In this document: positions 27,776 through 35,673 of the stretch, in pieces
How positions within the stretch are numbered: the first letter of the stretch is position 1
How the letters are laid out: every line of letters starts with the position of its first letter
Assembly: GCF_000224515.1 (NCBI RefSeq)
Contig: NZ_AGAF01000105.1
Span: 1-64,000, forward strand
From: Desulfosporosinus sp. OT
GTDB lineage: Bacteria; Bacillota; Desulfitobacteriia; Desulfitobacteriales; Desulfitobacteriaceae
Direction: 5' to 3'
Length of the DNA stretch: 64,000 nucleotides
The notes under the pieces: model-generated
The model's database searches: none
Told to the model about the DNA's origin: nothing
What the model saw: only the letters and a program-made list of their open reading frames with translations
Translations under genes and position numbers: made by a program

Positions 27776-28262
27776 AACCCAGTGACGCAGCATGACACGA
27801 GCGCGACGTCTTACGTAAGCGGAAAAGCAAACTTCCGTCCCCACTCCCGTCCCAGAATAACGAAATCTGTAAAAAAGACCCCAGTAAGACGGTGCACATG
27901 AATGTGCCGTCCCCCAAACACTCGTCACCTGTCACGAATCCTCAACAATCTCCAAAGCAAGACTAAGCGTTCCCCCGAGACGCAGTATGACACGAGCGCG
28001 ACGTCTTTACGTAAGCAGCCTAGCAAACTTCCGTTCAAGCGACCGACCCCAAATACGGGGCAGCGCACAAGGACGTGCGCTGCTGCCAATGCGCCAAGGA
28101 TGGCGCTTTTGGCACGATAGTCTCCTGTGGAGATTATCGCCGTAGGGGGCTCTTTAAAATAATGCTATCGCCGAAGGATGAACCCCGCTCCCTAAAGCCA
28201 GGAGTTTGAACGGTTAGTTTGCTCTGCGTCGTAAGCACCGAGCACTGTGTCAAACAAGTCCT
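27776..28262. repeat. Composite repeat region B
   Basis: Second copy of the composite seen at 8153-8826. It has two GACGCAG-type direct units (about 27785 and 27979), the phrase AAGCGACCGACCCC, and then the conserved block with the hairpins GCGCCA/AGGA/TGGCGC and CGATAGTCTCC/TGT/GGAGATTATCG (28115-28139). In this copy CAGCGCACAAGG runs almost straight into ACGTGCGCTG, so the 33-bp array of copy A is absent. The whole gap 27646-28264 has no credible gene. Confidence 0.8.
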
Positions 28263-28264
28263 TC

Positions 28265-28747
28265 CTACTTTGTCAATCGGTGAATCAATTCCTCCGAGGT
28301 AAGGCCCGGCGACAAAGTAAACGCTCCTGCTCTAAACTTACTTTCTACTCCCAATTGATGAGCGACCACTAAGAAAGAATCTTTGTCCTTTATAAAGCCC
28401 TGTGCGAGTAACAATTCTGCTATCTGTTCGGAACTGGCTCCTTTTGGAACGATAAATTTCTGCTCAATTTGCGTGGAGGTTTGGGGATTAGGCGATTGAC
28501 CTTGCGATGGTTGAGTCGATGCTGGAGGTTGAATAGCTGCAGAAGGTTGAGGCTCTGAAAGGGAATCGGTTTGTTTCGCCCCCGCTACGAAAGGCTGAGT
28601 TGTTGTTTGCTGCTTAGCGAGGGATGCAGAAGATGTTTCTTGCGATCCTACCGCTTGTCCCTGCAATGGAGTGATAACCAAAGCCAACATCGCACTCAAA
28701 ATAAGCCCTGAACCCAAACCTAGCCAATAGGAACGCGTAACTTTCAT
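28265..28747 (-). CDS. Secreted/anchored MltG (YceG)-like N-terminal domain protein
   Basis: The 160-residue protein has one N-terminal membrane segment (about 8-28) and a Ser/Gln/Pro-rich linker (30-95). The C-terminal domain (IVPKGASSEQIAELLLAQGFIKD..) resembles the LysM-like N-terminal part of YceG/MltG transglycosylases. The catalytic domain is missing, so it is probably a wall-binding or regulatory protein rather than an enzyme. It starts within the last four bases of the upstream gene (ATGA overlap). The link to cwlD nearby suggests a cell-wall or sporulation context, which is inference. Confidence 0.7.
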   Translation of the reverse strand: MKVTRSYWLGLGSGLILSAMLALVITPLQGQAVGSQETSSASLAKQQTTTQPFVAGAKQTDSLSEPQPSAAIQPPASTQPSQGQSPNPQTSTQIEQKFIVPKGASSEQIAELLLAQGFIKDKDSFLVVAHQLGVESKFRAGAFTLSPGLTSEELIHRLTK

Positions 28748-29211
28748 AGAGTCCCTCCTTTGGACTGCGTCCGCAAAACCATCCTTACTGCATCTTGACT
28801 TAGTGATAAGTGTTGGGCAATTTCATGTATCCGTTGCCCGTTGGCAGCAAGTTCCAATACTTCTTGGTATTTCGGTGAGATATGGCGTTGCTGTTCACTC
28901 TCACTGCAACTTTCTCTCTGTTCTTTGGCATTTAACCTATACAGTTTACTTTTTCCCTTACCTTCGGATACTTTATTGATTGCTTCATCAGTTTCCTTAA
29001 GGTCAACTTCTTTAAGTTCATTTTGATTAGTTCTTTGTAGTTTCTCTTCTAGAACATGAACCTGATCTTGAACTCTAAGAATTTCTCTTTTCAAATATGC
29101 AAGTCCTTTTAAAGCAGACATGGACTCTTCGCTGGGTGAACTCTGCCAGCGCCAACCCAACAACAAAAAAATAACTCCAAGAAGAAATAAAATGATTGGT
29201 AAGATGTCCAC
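28744..29211 (-). CDS. Membrane-anchored coiled-coil protein with HTH-like C-terminus
   Basis: No firm family. The 155-residue protein has a single membrane span at residues 4-22, a charged coiled-coil-like region (about 35-75), and a C-terminal helix-turn-helix-like segment (YQEVLELAANGQRIHEIAQH.. then SQDAVRMVL). The last resembles DUF2802/DUF6115-type small membrane proteins of Firmicutes. The start is GTG seven bases after GGAGG. It overlaps the MltG-like gene by 4 bp, so the two form a unit downstream of cwlD. Confidence 0.7.
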   Translation of the reverse strand: MDILPIILFLLGVIFLLLGWRWQSSPSEESMSALKGLAYLKREILRVQDQVHVLEEKLQRTNQNELKEVDLKETDEAINKVSEGKGKSKLYRLNAKEQRESCSESEQQRHISPKYQEVLELAANGQRIHEIAQHLSLSQDAVRMVLRTQSKGGTL

Positions 29212-29508
29212 AATTATTCCTCCTTTCCTTCAACCGTTCTGTTTTGAGTCGTAGAAGTTTTCAACTTCTAACATTCGTGTTTGAGTCATGACAATGCTCA
29301 AACCCTGAAATCCTATTCAAGTTATGACCGGCGTAAAGCACAACTAAGACATCTACCAATTTTAAAAGACTTCTCCGCTGTGCTAACCCGTGCGAAGACA
29401 GTTTCTTCGTGTGGGCACAAGTCTAGCTTTCTTTTCATTTTTAAGTATTCGCTAAAGAAAAATAGTTCTCCTGCAACAGTATTATTTTCCAATTACATCT
29501 TCTTTACT
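29212..29508. other. Spacer between cwlD and the HTH membrane gene
   Basis: No gene. Contains the perfect hairpin TAGAAGTT/TTC/AACTTCTA (29252-29270) and one copy of the GTGCGAAGACAG.. palindrome (29387-29415), which relates it to the array in repeat A. Confidence 0.5.
29387..29415. repeat. GAAGACA palindrome repeat, isolated copy
   Basis: CCCGTGCGAAGA..TCTTCGTGTGGG: a 12-bp stem if three G-U pairs are allowed. The core GTGCGAAGACAG also ends the 33-bp units at 8458-8609 and occurs inverted at 30361-30395. Confidence 0.65.
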
Positions 29509-30246
29509 TTAACTCTTGGGCCCTTCCGTTTGTTTGCTAAAATAGACACTTAAACCTTGATAAATAGCAATAGCTAGCTTTTCTTGATACTCTGGCGTTG
29601 TTAGGAGTTGTTCTTCTTCAAGGTTTGAAAGGAAGCCAAGTTCAACGGTTACTGCTGCTTGATGTGCTTTTTTCAAAACATATATATCTTGATTTGCCTT
29701 AATCACTCTTTTGCCATTCGTCATCTTATTCAACTCCTGCTGAATTGATTGAGCCAATAACTTGCCTTCCGGCGAATCCGAATGATAAAACGTCTGGGCG
29801 CCAGTCAGTTTTGGGTCAGGAAAACTATTGGCGTGAATGCTAATATAAACTTCAGCCTGACTGTCCATAGCAAGTTGGATACGTTGTGCTAAATCTTCTC
29901 GTTTTCGCTTTAATAGGCCCTGTGAAGTTCCTAAGTCTCTATCATCCTCGCGGACCATAATTGTCTTAGCTCCACTTTGCTGAACTAAGGCCTGTAGGCG
30001 TTTAGATACGGCCAAAGTCACATCTTTCTCTAATACCTTACCTTTACCCACAGCGCCTGGGTCCACGCCCCCGTGACCAGCATCGATCACAACAACTCTA
30101 TTGCCTAAAGTCCAACTCCATATTTCTTCATCTTGCCCACGAATTCCCCATCCTAGAGCTAACATCATAAGAAGTGCCAGCGTAATTCCCAGAATAGCTC
30201 CCTTACGTCGCTTCAAACTTACTACCCAGATTGGTCTCATTCGCAT
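29509..30246 (-). CDS. cwlD: N-acetylmuramoyl-L-alanine amidase CwlD
   Basis: Amidase_3 zinc enzyme, with PdaA needed in Bacillus to make muramic-delta-lactam in spore cortex. Zinc and catalytic motifs are present: VVIDAGHGGVDPGAVGKG, the Glu in VLEKDV, SIHANSFPD and VELGFLSNLEEEQLL. A single N-terminal membrane anchor (about residues 15-34) replaces a cleavable signal. Length is 245 residues; the second ATG (30240) has better spacing from GGGAGG than the first. In Bacillus cwlD also lies close to rplM-rpsI, which supports the assignment and implies spore formation. Confidence 0.92.
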   Translation of the reverse strand: MRMRPIWVVSLKRRKGAILGITLALLMMLALGWGIRGQDEEIWSWTLGNRVVVIDAGHGGVDPGAVGKGKVLEKDVTLAVSKRLQALVQQSGAKTIMVREDDRDLGTSQGLLKRKREDLAQRIQLAMDSQAEVYISIHANSFPDPKLTGAQTFYHSDSPEGKLLAQSIQQELNKMTNGKRVIKANQDIYVLKKAHQAAVTVELGFLSNLEEEQLLTTPEYQEKLAIAIYQGLSVYFSKQTEGPKS

Positions 30247-30356
30247 CCGCCTCCCCCAGTCTATTCCGTCTTACCTTATGGGGGAGACCTTCGGAATATG
30301 CATTTGGCTTGTCAAAAAAGTACAAGAAAAAAATTAAGTACATAAACAATACTTTG

Positions 30357-30425
30357 CTTGCACCCACACGAAGACACTGTCTTCGCACGTATTAACCCTT
30401 CTTGCAGACACTGTCTTAGCACGTA
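30357..30425. repeat. 33-bp array unit, inverted copy
   Basis: The reverse complement reads through GACAGTGTCTGCAAGAAGG and AATACGTGCGAAGACAGTGT, matching the array of repeat A in opposite orientation. A second, degenerate half-unit follows (AGACACTGTCTTAGCACGTA). Confidence 0.75.
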
Positions 30426-30426
30426 T

Positions 30427-30541
30427 CCGCCTACTTGTTAGCCTCGGCGAACGCGACTGCCGTAGTTAACTTATGCGCTGGCCAAGACTCGAACAGGACG
30501 TTCGAGGTTAGAGCATCGCCATGGATGGCTAGACTAGTACT
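30427..30541 (+). ncRNA. Possible structured RNA ahead of a terminator
   Basis: Non-coding stretch with a perfect hairpin CTCGAAC/AGGAC/GTTCGAG (30488-30506) and GCCAT/GG/ATGGC (30518-30529), followed at once by a strong plus-strand terminator. No ORF lies upstream on this strand. It could be a small RNA, or merely another hairpin-rich repeat fragment like those in regions A and B. No known RNA family is recognised. Confidence 0.3.
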
Positions 30542-30573
30542 GAAAGACCGCCCCACAGCAAGGGCGGTCTTTC
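30542..30573 (+). terminator. Strong intrinsic terminator without a gene
   Basis: GAAAGACCGCCC/CACAGCAA/GGGCGGTCTTTC followed by GTCTTTTTC. The T-rich tail is on the plus strand only. No plus-strand coding sequence precedes it. Confidence 0.8.
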
Positions 30574-30692
30574 GTCTTTTTCATGTTGTTTATATCTAAT
30601 TAAGATCTTCTGCTCTTAGAATACAATAGAGTTGTAGATATTTAAGGATGAATATGTCAAGAATTGATTAAGAATTTCAACCTGGATAAAAA

Positions 30693-30726
30693 AAGATCCC
30701 CACCGTGATGGGAATCTTTTTGCAAA
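30693..30726. terminator. Terminator beside the 39-codon ORF
   Basis: AAAAAGATCCCC / GGGAATCTTTTT stem with a short loop and T runs on both strands. On the minus strand it lies 5-38 bp beyond the stop of the small ORF at 30731-30850. Confidence 0.75.
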
Positions 30727-30730
30727 AAGA

Positions 30731-30850
30731 TTATTTCCCAAATAATCGCGTCCAAAAGCCACGATTTTTAAGTTCTCTAAATTGCAGTCTTTCCTTATTC
30801 ACGGGGTTTCTTAGGTCGACACTGGCCCAAACTAATTTAATTGTAATCAT
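30731..30850 (-). CDS. Possible 39-residue small protein
   Basis: Short ORF starting MITIKLVWASVDLRNPVNKE and ending FWTRLFGK. It is Arg/Lys-rich with three Trp/Phe-containing patches. A GAAAGG site lies very close to the ATG, so the spacing is poor. Support comes from context: an operator-like palindrome upstream and an intrinsic terminator just downstream in an otherwise empty 1.1-kb gap. No family is recognised. Confidence 0.4.
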   Translation of the reverse strand: MITIKLVWASVDLRNPVNKERLQFRELKNRGFWTRLFGK

Positions 30851-30862
30851 CCTTTCTTAGTC

Positions 30863-30892
30863 ATACTTATATTATGTATTACATATAAGTAT
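30863..30892. promoter_or_regulatory. Perfect 10-bp inverted repeat upstream of small ORF
   Basis: ATACTTATAT (30863-30872) and ATATAAGTAT (30883-30892) with a 10-base spacer, 13 bp upstream of the small ORF. It could be a repressor operator or simply an AT-rich hairpin. Confidence 0.45.
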
Positions 30893-31364
30893 ATCCGTCC
30901 TTGTGCATTTTTAAACATGAAACATCCTCTTCCCTAACTCCCTGATAGAGACACTCTTCAACTGATATTAATCCATCATCAAATTCCATTTTCCCTTAAA
31001 TCAGCTAGATTTTCTACTTATATTGCAACTAATAATATGTATTTTTATAAAGTCGTAAAACCATTAAGAATGTCACATGGAAGGAATATCCTTTTTAATA
31101 TCGAAAACCTGTATGATTTACTATTTTTAAAGAAAGAGTTGTTTAAAGAATGAAATTAATTATTATCTTAGTGTTTATCGGTATTCTACTCTCTGCCGTA
31201 AGGACATTGCCTTCAATCGACCAATACGAATAACATTCTCTAGTCGATATTAAGGAGTAATTTATTGAACAATGTATCAAGAGCGGGCTCATACACCTGT
31301 GATTGAAACAGTGCCTGTTACCGAGTCAAAATTCATAGATTTTCCCAGAGTCTTACTAAATGAG
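30893..31364. other. AT-rich non-coding gap
   Basis: About 470 bp between the inverted repeat and the rpsI terminator. The only coding-like item is a 27-codon plus-strand ORF (31150-31233, MKLIIILVFIGILLSAV..) that would encode one hydrophobic helix. It lacks a good ribosome site, so I do not call it a gene. Confidence 0.4.
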
Positions 31365-31395
31365 AAATCCCCAAACCACAAGGGTTTGGGGATTT
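31365..31395. terminator. Terminator of rplM-rpsI
   Basis: AAATCCCCAAACC/ACAAG/GGTTTGGGGATTT, a 13-bp perfect stem 9 bp beyond the rpsI stop. Confidence 0.85.
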
Positions 31396-31403
31396 GTATT
31401 TTC

Positions 31404-31799
31404 TTAACGTTTGGAGAATTGGGGAGCCTTACGAGCTTTCTTCAAGCCATATTTACGACGTTCCTTCATACGTGGGTCACGCGTAAGGAAACCGGCTCTC
31501 TTAAGGCTTGGACGAAGACTGGCATCCGCCTTCAGTAAAGCACGGGCAATACCTAAGCGTATCGCACCAGCTTGACCTGTGGTGCCACCTCCGTGGGCGA
31601 GAGCGATAACATCATATTTAGCAAGCGTATCTGTAATGTTAAATGGTTGTTGCACAATCATTTCTAATGTTTTCTTGCCGAAATACTCTGCTACTTCACG
31701 CTTGTTGATGATGAATTTTCCTTCACCCGGAATTAAACGAACGCGAGCAATTGCATTTTTACGTCGTCCTGTCGCAGCATATTGTAATTGAGTTGCCAT
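31404..31799 (-). CDS. rpsI: 30S ribosomal protein S9 (uS9)
   Basis: Small-subunit protein whose C-terminal tail reaches the P-site tRNA; the [12 protein letters not shown] ending is the conserved basic tail. The start ([21 protein letters not shown]) and the [19 protein letters not shown] core are typical, with 131 residues. It follows rplM by 23 bp in the usual L13-S9 pair and ends at a strong terminator. Confidence 0.98.
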   Translation of the reverse strand: MATQLQYAATGRRKNAIARVRLIPGEGKFIINKREVAEYFGKKTLEMIVQQPFNITDTLAKYDVIALAHGGGTTGQAGAIRLGIARALLKADASLRPSLKRAGFLTRDPRMKERRKYGLKKARKAPQFSKR

Positions 31800-31822
31800 G
31801 TTTTACTTCCTCCTTCCTTAAA

Positions 31823-32254
31823 CTACTGAATCGTCCAGATTTCAGGTTGTTGAGCTTGATGCGGGTGCGAATCTCCCTTGTACACATTTAACTTTGTGTA
31901 CATTTGGGCGCCCAACTTGTTATGAGGAAGCATTCCCTTCACGGCATGTTCCATAGCTCGTTCAGGCATAATTTGCATTAATTTTTTATAGGGGATTTCT
32001 TTTAACCCACCAGGAAACCCTGAGTGACGACGATAGAGTTTGTCATTTAGTTTATTACCAGTTAGAACCAATTTCTCTGCATTAATAATAATGACATGAT
32101 CCCCAGTATCAACATTAGGGGTAAATGTCGGTTTATGTTTACCTCTTAAGAGACGTGCTGCTTCAGTAGCAATACGACCCAAGGGGATTCCCGCAGCGTC
32201 AATGATAAACCATTTGCGCTCTTGGTTTTGCGCTTTCGCAAAAAACGTGGTCAT
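31823..32254 (-). CDS. rplM: 50S ribosomal protein L13 (uL13)
   Basis: Early-assembly 50S protein; 143 residues with the conserved [28 protein letters not shown] opening and [20 protein letters not shown] core. GGAGGG precedes ATG. It has its own consensus promoter and a leader of about 115 bases with duplicated motifs, so the rplM-rpsI pair is transcribed separately from ecfT-truA. Confidence 0.98.
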   Translation of the reverse strand: MTTFFAKAQNQERKWFIIDAAGIPLGRIATEAARLLRGKHKPTFTPNVDTGDHVIIINAEKLVLTGNKLNDKLYRRHSGFPGGLKEIPYKKLMQIMPERAMEHAVKGMLPHNKLGAQMYTKLNVYKGDSHPHQAQQPEIWTIQ

Positions 32255-32296
32255 GACTTTCCCTCCAATTTAGCAGTTTTTTGTTTTTCCTCACGC

Positions 32297-32348
32297 GCAT
32301 GGGGCTCAATCATGCTTGTGGTATGCCAGGGGCATGGGGCTCAATCAT
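32297..32348 (-). promoter_or_regulatory. rplM leader with duplicated 17-mer
   Basis: The 17-base phrase GCATGGGGCTCAATCAT (plus-strand sense) occurs at 32297-32313 and again at 32332-32348, inside the transcribed leader. In the RNA each copy is ATGATTGAGCCCCATGC. The arrangement suggests alternative pairings and possible L13 autoregulation, but I cannot match it to the known L13 leader from memory. Confidence 0.5.
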
Positions 32349-32375
32349 AACCAAGGCATAAAAACTCATATTGAT

Positions 32376-32404
32376 ATTTTATTTAAATTTCTATTCTTTG
32401 TCAA
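32376..32404 (-). promoter_or_regulatory. Sigma-A promoter of rplM-rpsI
   Basis: TTGACA (32399-32404), 17-bp spacer, TAAAAT (32376-32381), about 120 bp upstream of rplM. Confidence 0.85.
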
Positions 32405-32474
32405 GTATTTTCGTGTTTAATATTGGATATTCACTATACGATTCGATATTTGTTAATTGATACTCGTACCTAGA

Positions 32475-33266
32475 TTAATAGTTATCCGGCAAAAGATCTC
32501 TAAAAACTTCAAATGGACTTTGTTCCGTATAATTCACATAAGCAAGAGTTAGACCATGGGCAGGCGCAATTATACGGGCCCGTTTCCGTTCTTGGCTGGC
32601 TATAATTTCTGGGATCTCTTGAGAGAGAATCCGACCTTTTCCCACATCCATTAGTGTTCCGACCATAATACGAACCATATGGTATAGAAATCCATTCCCC
32701 ACGCAAGAGACCCTAATTATACCTTTATCTTCTTTCACTTGACAACGATAAATCGTTCGTTCAAATGTCTTACTTGCTCCACCAGCCGCTGCAAAGGTTT
32801 TAAAATTATGATGTCCTTCGAATAAACTGGCTGCCGCCTGCATCTGATTTACATTTAAGGGAATGGGCACATGAGAGGCATATAGGCGCAGAAATACATT
32901 AGGAATGCGATGGTTGTCAATCTGATAATCGTAGCGTTTCCACTTTGCTGACCACCTGGCATTAAAGTCATGCGGTACACTTTCTGCCTGAAGGATACGT
33001 ATATCCCTGGGCAACAAACTGTTAAAGGCCTTCGGGATTTTTTCTTCCGGAATTCTTGCTGCTGTCATAAAGTTCACGACTTGCCCAGATGCATGCACTC
33101 CCGCATCCGTCCGACCTGCAGTAGCTAGGGTTACCTCTTCCTCGACTAATTTTTTCCATACTGCTTCTAAAGTTCCCTGAATTGTGGGACCATAAGTTTG
33201 ATCCTGTCGCTGGAACCCATGATAGTTTGTTCCGTCATATGCTACTGTTAGCCTAATGTTTCTCAT
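32475..33266 (-). CDS. truA: tRNA pseudouridine(38-40) synthase TruA
   Basis: Isomerises uridines 38-40 in tRNA anticodon stems. The catalytic Asp is in AGRTDAGVHASGQV, and RYDYQI, FLYHMVRIMVGTLMDVGKG and the N-terminal VAYDGTNYHGFQRQ are all conserved. It is 263 residues long. It follows ecfT by 37 bp, the usual ecfA-ecfT-truA order of Firmicutes. Confidence 0.96.
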   Translation of the reverse strand: MRNIRLTVAYDGTNYHGFQRQDQTYGPTIQGTLEAVWKKLVEEEVTLATAGRTDAGVHASGQVVNFMTAARIPEEKIPKAFNSLLPRDIRILQAESVPHDFNARWSAKWKRYDYQIDNHRIPNVFLRLYASHVPIPLNVNQMQAAASLFEGHHNFKTFAAAGGASKTFERTIYRCQVKEDKGIIRVSCVGNGFLYHMVRIMVGTLMDVGKGRILSQEIPEIIASQERKRARIIAPAHGLTLAYVNYTEQSPFEVFRDLLPDNY

Positions 33267-33303
33267 TTGATACTTCTAGCCTCCGCTACGTATAGATTTA
33301 AGT

Positions 33304-34029
33304 CTATCTCCATACCAAAAGTAATATTCCCCAAACTCCCACAATCAGAACTCCTAAGCGATCCTTGGAAGTCTGCTCATGAAGGGTGAGGGTTCGGTAG
33401 TTGCCCGAACCATATCCTCGAGACATCAGGTTTTCAGAAAGTTCTTCTGCTCGCCTCAAACTAAGTAAAATGAGCGGTACTATGAGCTGAATTATTTCCC
33501 AGAATCGTTTAATCTTGGAGTGAGGCCACTCGCTTTTTAACAATCTAACTTTCCATATCAGGATGGCCTCCTCCACAATAAGCGGAATAAAGCGCAGTGT
33601 TAAGGTAAGTAAAAGTGCAAAGTCCGCAGCTTTGGGTGTAATACGGATGAGCGGGTTAAAAAAATACGCTATTCCTACCCCTTGCGCGAGAGGCATTGTT
33701 ACTGCCGTATAAAGACGAGTTAATCCAAAGATCAGGGATATACGCCAAACCATGTCAACAGCTTGTGCTAAACCACCCATTGACCAATGCCCAAACCAAA
33801 TGGCTCTGTTTTCTGGCCAGACCCACCCTGTCACTAGTCCATAAAACAATCCCACCCAAAAAAGGACAACTATGAGCGAACCATATATTTTAATTGGGAC
33901 ACGACTTAATAACACAAGTCCCAGGAGGGCAAAGGAGGTTAAGAGAAGCCCCTGCCAGCGGGTCATTGTTATTAGAAGGGACAAAATAGCTAACCCCCCG
34001 ACCTTTATCCTTGGATCAAAACGGTGCAA
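33304..34029 (-). CDS. ecfT: ECF transporter transmembrane subunit EcfT
   Basis: Membrane scaffold of energy-coupling-factor vitamin transporters; it links the ATPases to exchangeable S-components. HRFDPRIKVGG opens the listed frame; about five to six membrane spans and the coupling-helix motifs, including LSLRRAEELSENLMSRGYG, follow. The TTG at 34029 has no ribosome site. The conserved EcfT beginning YYPGNSLLHRFDPR continues in frame upstream to about 34068, where a GGAGGGAGGG site precedes an ATC, so the true protein is probably 13 residues longer. It follows ecfA. Confidence 0.9.
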   Translation of the reverse strand: MHRFDPRIKVGGLAILSLLITMTRWQGLLLTSFALLGLVLLSRVPIKIYGSLIVVLFWVGLFYGLVTGWVWPENRAIWFGHWSMGGLAQAVDMVWRISLIFGLTRLYTAVTMPLAQGVGIAYFFNPLIRITPKAADFALLLTLTLRFIPLIVEEAILIWKVRLLKSEWPHSKIKRFWEIIQLIVPLILLSLRRAEELSENLMSRGYGSGNYRTLTLHEQTSKDRLGVLIVGVWGILLLVWR

Positions 34030-34086
34030 CAGGCTATTACCTGGGTAATAGAGTTCAAAAGCTTTGATACTTTGCCCTCCCTCCTC

Positions 34087-35562
34087 TTAGCAGCGGACAC
34101 CAGCTGCTCGAAATTGCTCCTGATGCTCTTGCCAACTCTGGATCGAGCAATCTAAGACCACGTTCCCGTTCTCTACCAACCAAATCCGATCAGCATCCTG
34201 TAGGACTTCTCTTAGATCGTGTGTAACATATAGTATCGTCATATCCCATGCCGAAATCATTGTTTGAATCCCTACTCGGCTTGTTGCGTCTAGTCCAAGT
34301 AACGGTTCATCCAGTAGAAGAATCTCTGGGAGAGTTCGCAAAGCTGCTGCTAGGGCGACCTTTTGGCGTTCTCCACCACTCAAACGCTCAGGAGCAACAT
34401 CCGCCATGCTTACAGGGAGACCAAAATTCTCCAATATTGCTAATCTCTCTTTATTTTTTATCTTCAAGTCTTGCTGAGACTCTCCATAAAAAATCTCATG
34501 ATAGACGCTGCGGCCAATCAGATATTCTCCTGCCTCTTGAAGAACTAAACGGATTTTTGTACGCAGTATATTCAAATTCGCTTTTGTAATCTGTTCTCCG
34601 CCAACTATTAGTTGCCCCTCATTGGGCAGAATTAGGCCAACAGCACTTTCTAAAAGTGTTGTCTTGCCTGAACCAGAAGGACCAACTATGCCAATAAATT
34701 CGCCCGTCCTTACAACGTTATTCAGGTGTAGACGGGAATCATAGTTAGCCTGTCTCCATTCCAGAGCAGCTGGTTGTTCTAACAAATCTTTTGCTCTTGG
34801 TTTTCCTGAGTCCATTATCTGTGAATATTTCTGTTTTGGGTCTAGCGAGATCGGATTAATGTATACCTTCCTAAGACCATCTGGAGAATACATCTCACCG
34901 TTGACAAATGCCTCACTGGGATTACCCAAGTCTGAGATTTTTCCGTTTTTGATAACCAAGAGACGATCCGCTTGTCTTGCTAACTCTGGGTCATGAGTAA
35001 TCCAAAGTTGCCCGGTTTGAGCATGGACTTTAAATAAGAGTTTCAGCACGTTCGCTTGAGCGTGCATATCGAGCATGGTTAAGGACTCATCCAATATAAG
35101 AAAGGATGGCTGCAATGCTAAAATAGCAGCAGTAACCAAGCGTTGTCTTTCTCCGCCTGAAAGTGTCGCAGGAGACTGGTCTTCCTTACCCTCTAAGCCC
35201 ACAGACGCAGCCAGCTCCAGCACTCTATTTACCACGGATTGTCTATCCCATCCCAGGTTTAAAAGTCCAAAGCCCAACTCTTCTGCTACCGTTGCGCCAA
35301 TTGTTTGCCGACGAGGATGTTGCCCTACAAGCCCGATTTCTTGCCACCTTTTCACTGTGTTCCAATCACAAACAGTGTCGTCAAACGTGAGCCGGATCTC
35401 CCCTTCTTTGGGTTCCAGCAATCCGTTCAAGACCCTAGCCAAGGTTGATTTCCCGGAGCCATTGGCACCCATAAGCGCGATGATCTCACCCTGGTGCCAG
35501 TCAAAATCCACTCCGTTCAATATATTGCCATAATGAATGTTCTGCACTTGGAGCACTTTCAT
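34087..35562 (-). CDS. ECF transporter ATPase, two ABC domains fused
   Basis: Energises ECF vitamin uptake. One 491-residue chain holds two complete ATPase domains. Domain 1 has Walker A GANGSGKST (about residue 33), signature LSGGERQRL and Walker B FLILDES. Domain 2 has Walker A GPSGSGKTT (about 289), signature LSGGERQKV and Walker B ILLLDEP. Most Firmicutes carry these as two genes, ecfA1 and ecfA2. A terminator separates it from rplQ, so ecfA-ecfT-truA is its own unit. No S-component gene is present. Confidence 0.92.
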   Translation of the reverse strand: MKVLQVQNIHYGNILNGVDFDWHQGEIIALMGANGSGKSTLARVLNGLLEPKEGEIRLTFDDTVCDWNTVKRWQEIGLVGQHPRRQTIGATVAEELGFGLLNLGWDRQSVVNRVLELAASVGLEGKEDQSPATLSGGERQRLVTAAILALQPSFLILDESLTMLDMHAQANVLKLLFKVHAQTGQLWITHDPELARQADRLLVIKNGKISDLGNPSEAFVNGEMYSPDGLRKVYINPISLDPKQKYSQIMDSGKPRAKDLLEQPAALEWRQANYDSRLHLNNVVRTGEFIGIVGPSGSGKTTLLESAVGLILPNEGQLIVGGEQITKANLNILRTKIRLVLQEAGEYLIGRSVYHEIFYGESQQDLKIKNKERLAILENFGLPVSMADVAPERLSGGERQKVALAAALRTLPEILLLDEPLLGLDATSRVGIQTMISAWDMTILYVTHDLREVLQDADRIWLVENGNVVLDCSIQSWQEHQEQFRAAGVRC

Positions 35563-35616
35563 CGACCGAAATCACTCCCTTTACCATAGCGAAAGGTCCA
35601 TCCAAACGCCATTAGC

Positions 35617-35662
35617 AAAGGCCGGGCATGCTTAAAACTTTGTTTTAAGCAACCCGGCCTTT
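35617..35662 (-). terminator. Terminator after rplQ
   Basis: AAAGGCCGGG..GCTTAAAAC/GTTTTAAGC..CCCGGCCTTT, a long two-part stem 11 bp past rplQ. It closes the ribosomal supercluster. Confidence 0.9.
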
Positions 35663-35673
35663 AGCAACTCGCA

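Noticed and set aside
27642..27935. Open frames over the start of repeat region B
   Set aside because: Composition follows the repeat, two overlapping frames are equally open, and there is no ribosome site.
30481..30510. tRNA-like T-arm (GTTCGAG)
   Set aside because: The sequence is a simple hairpin CTCGAAC/GTTCGAG; no acceptor, D-arm or anticodon arm could be drawn around it.
31150..31233. 27-codon hydrophobic plus-strand ORF
   Set aside because: No ribosome site at proper distance and no terminator; AT-rich sequence makes such short frames common.
31272..31538. Plus-strand frame of 88 codons
   Set aside because: It crosses the rpsI terminator and runs antisense into rpsI, so it is a shadow.
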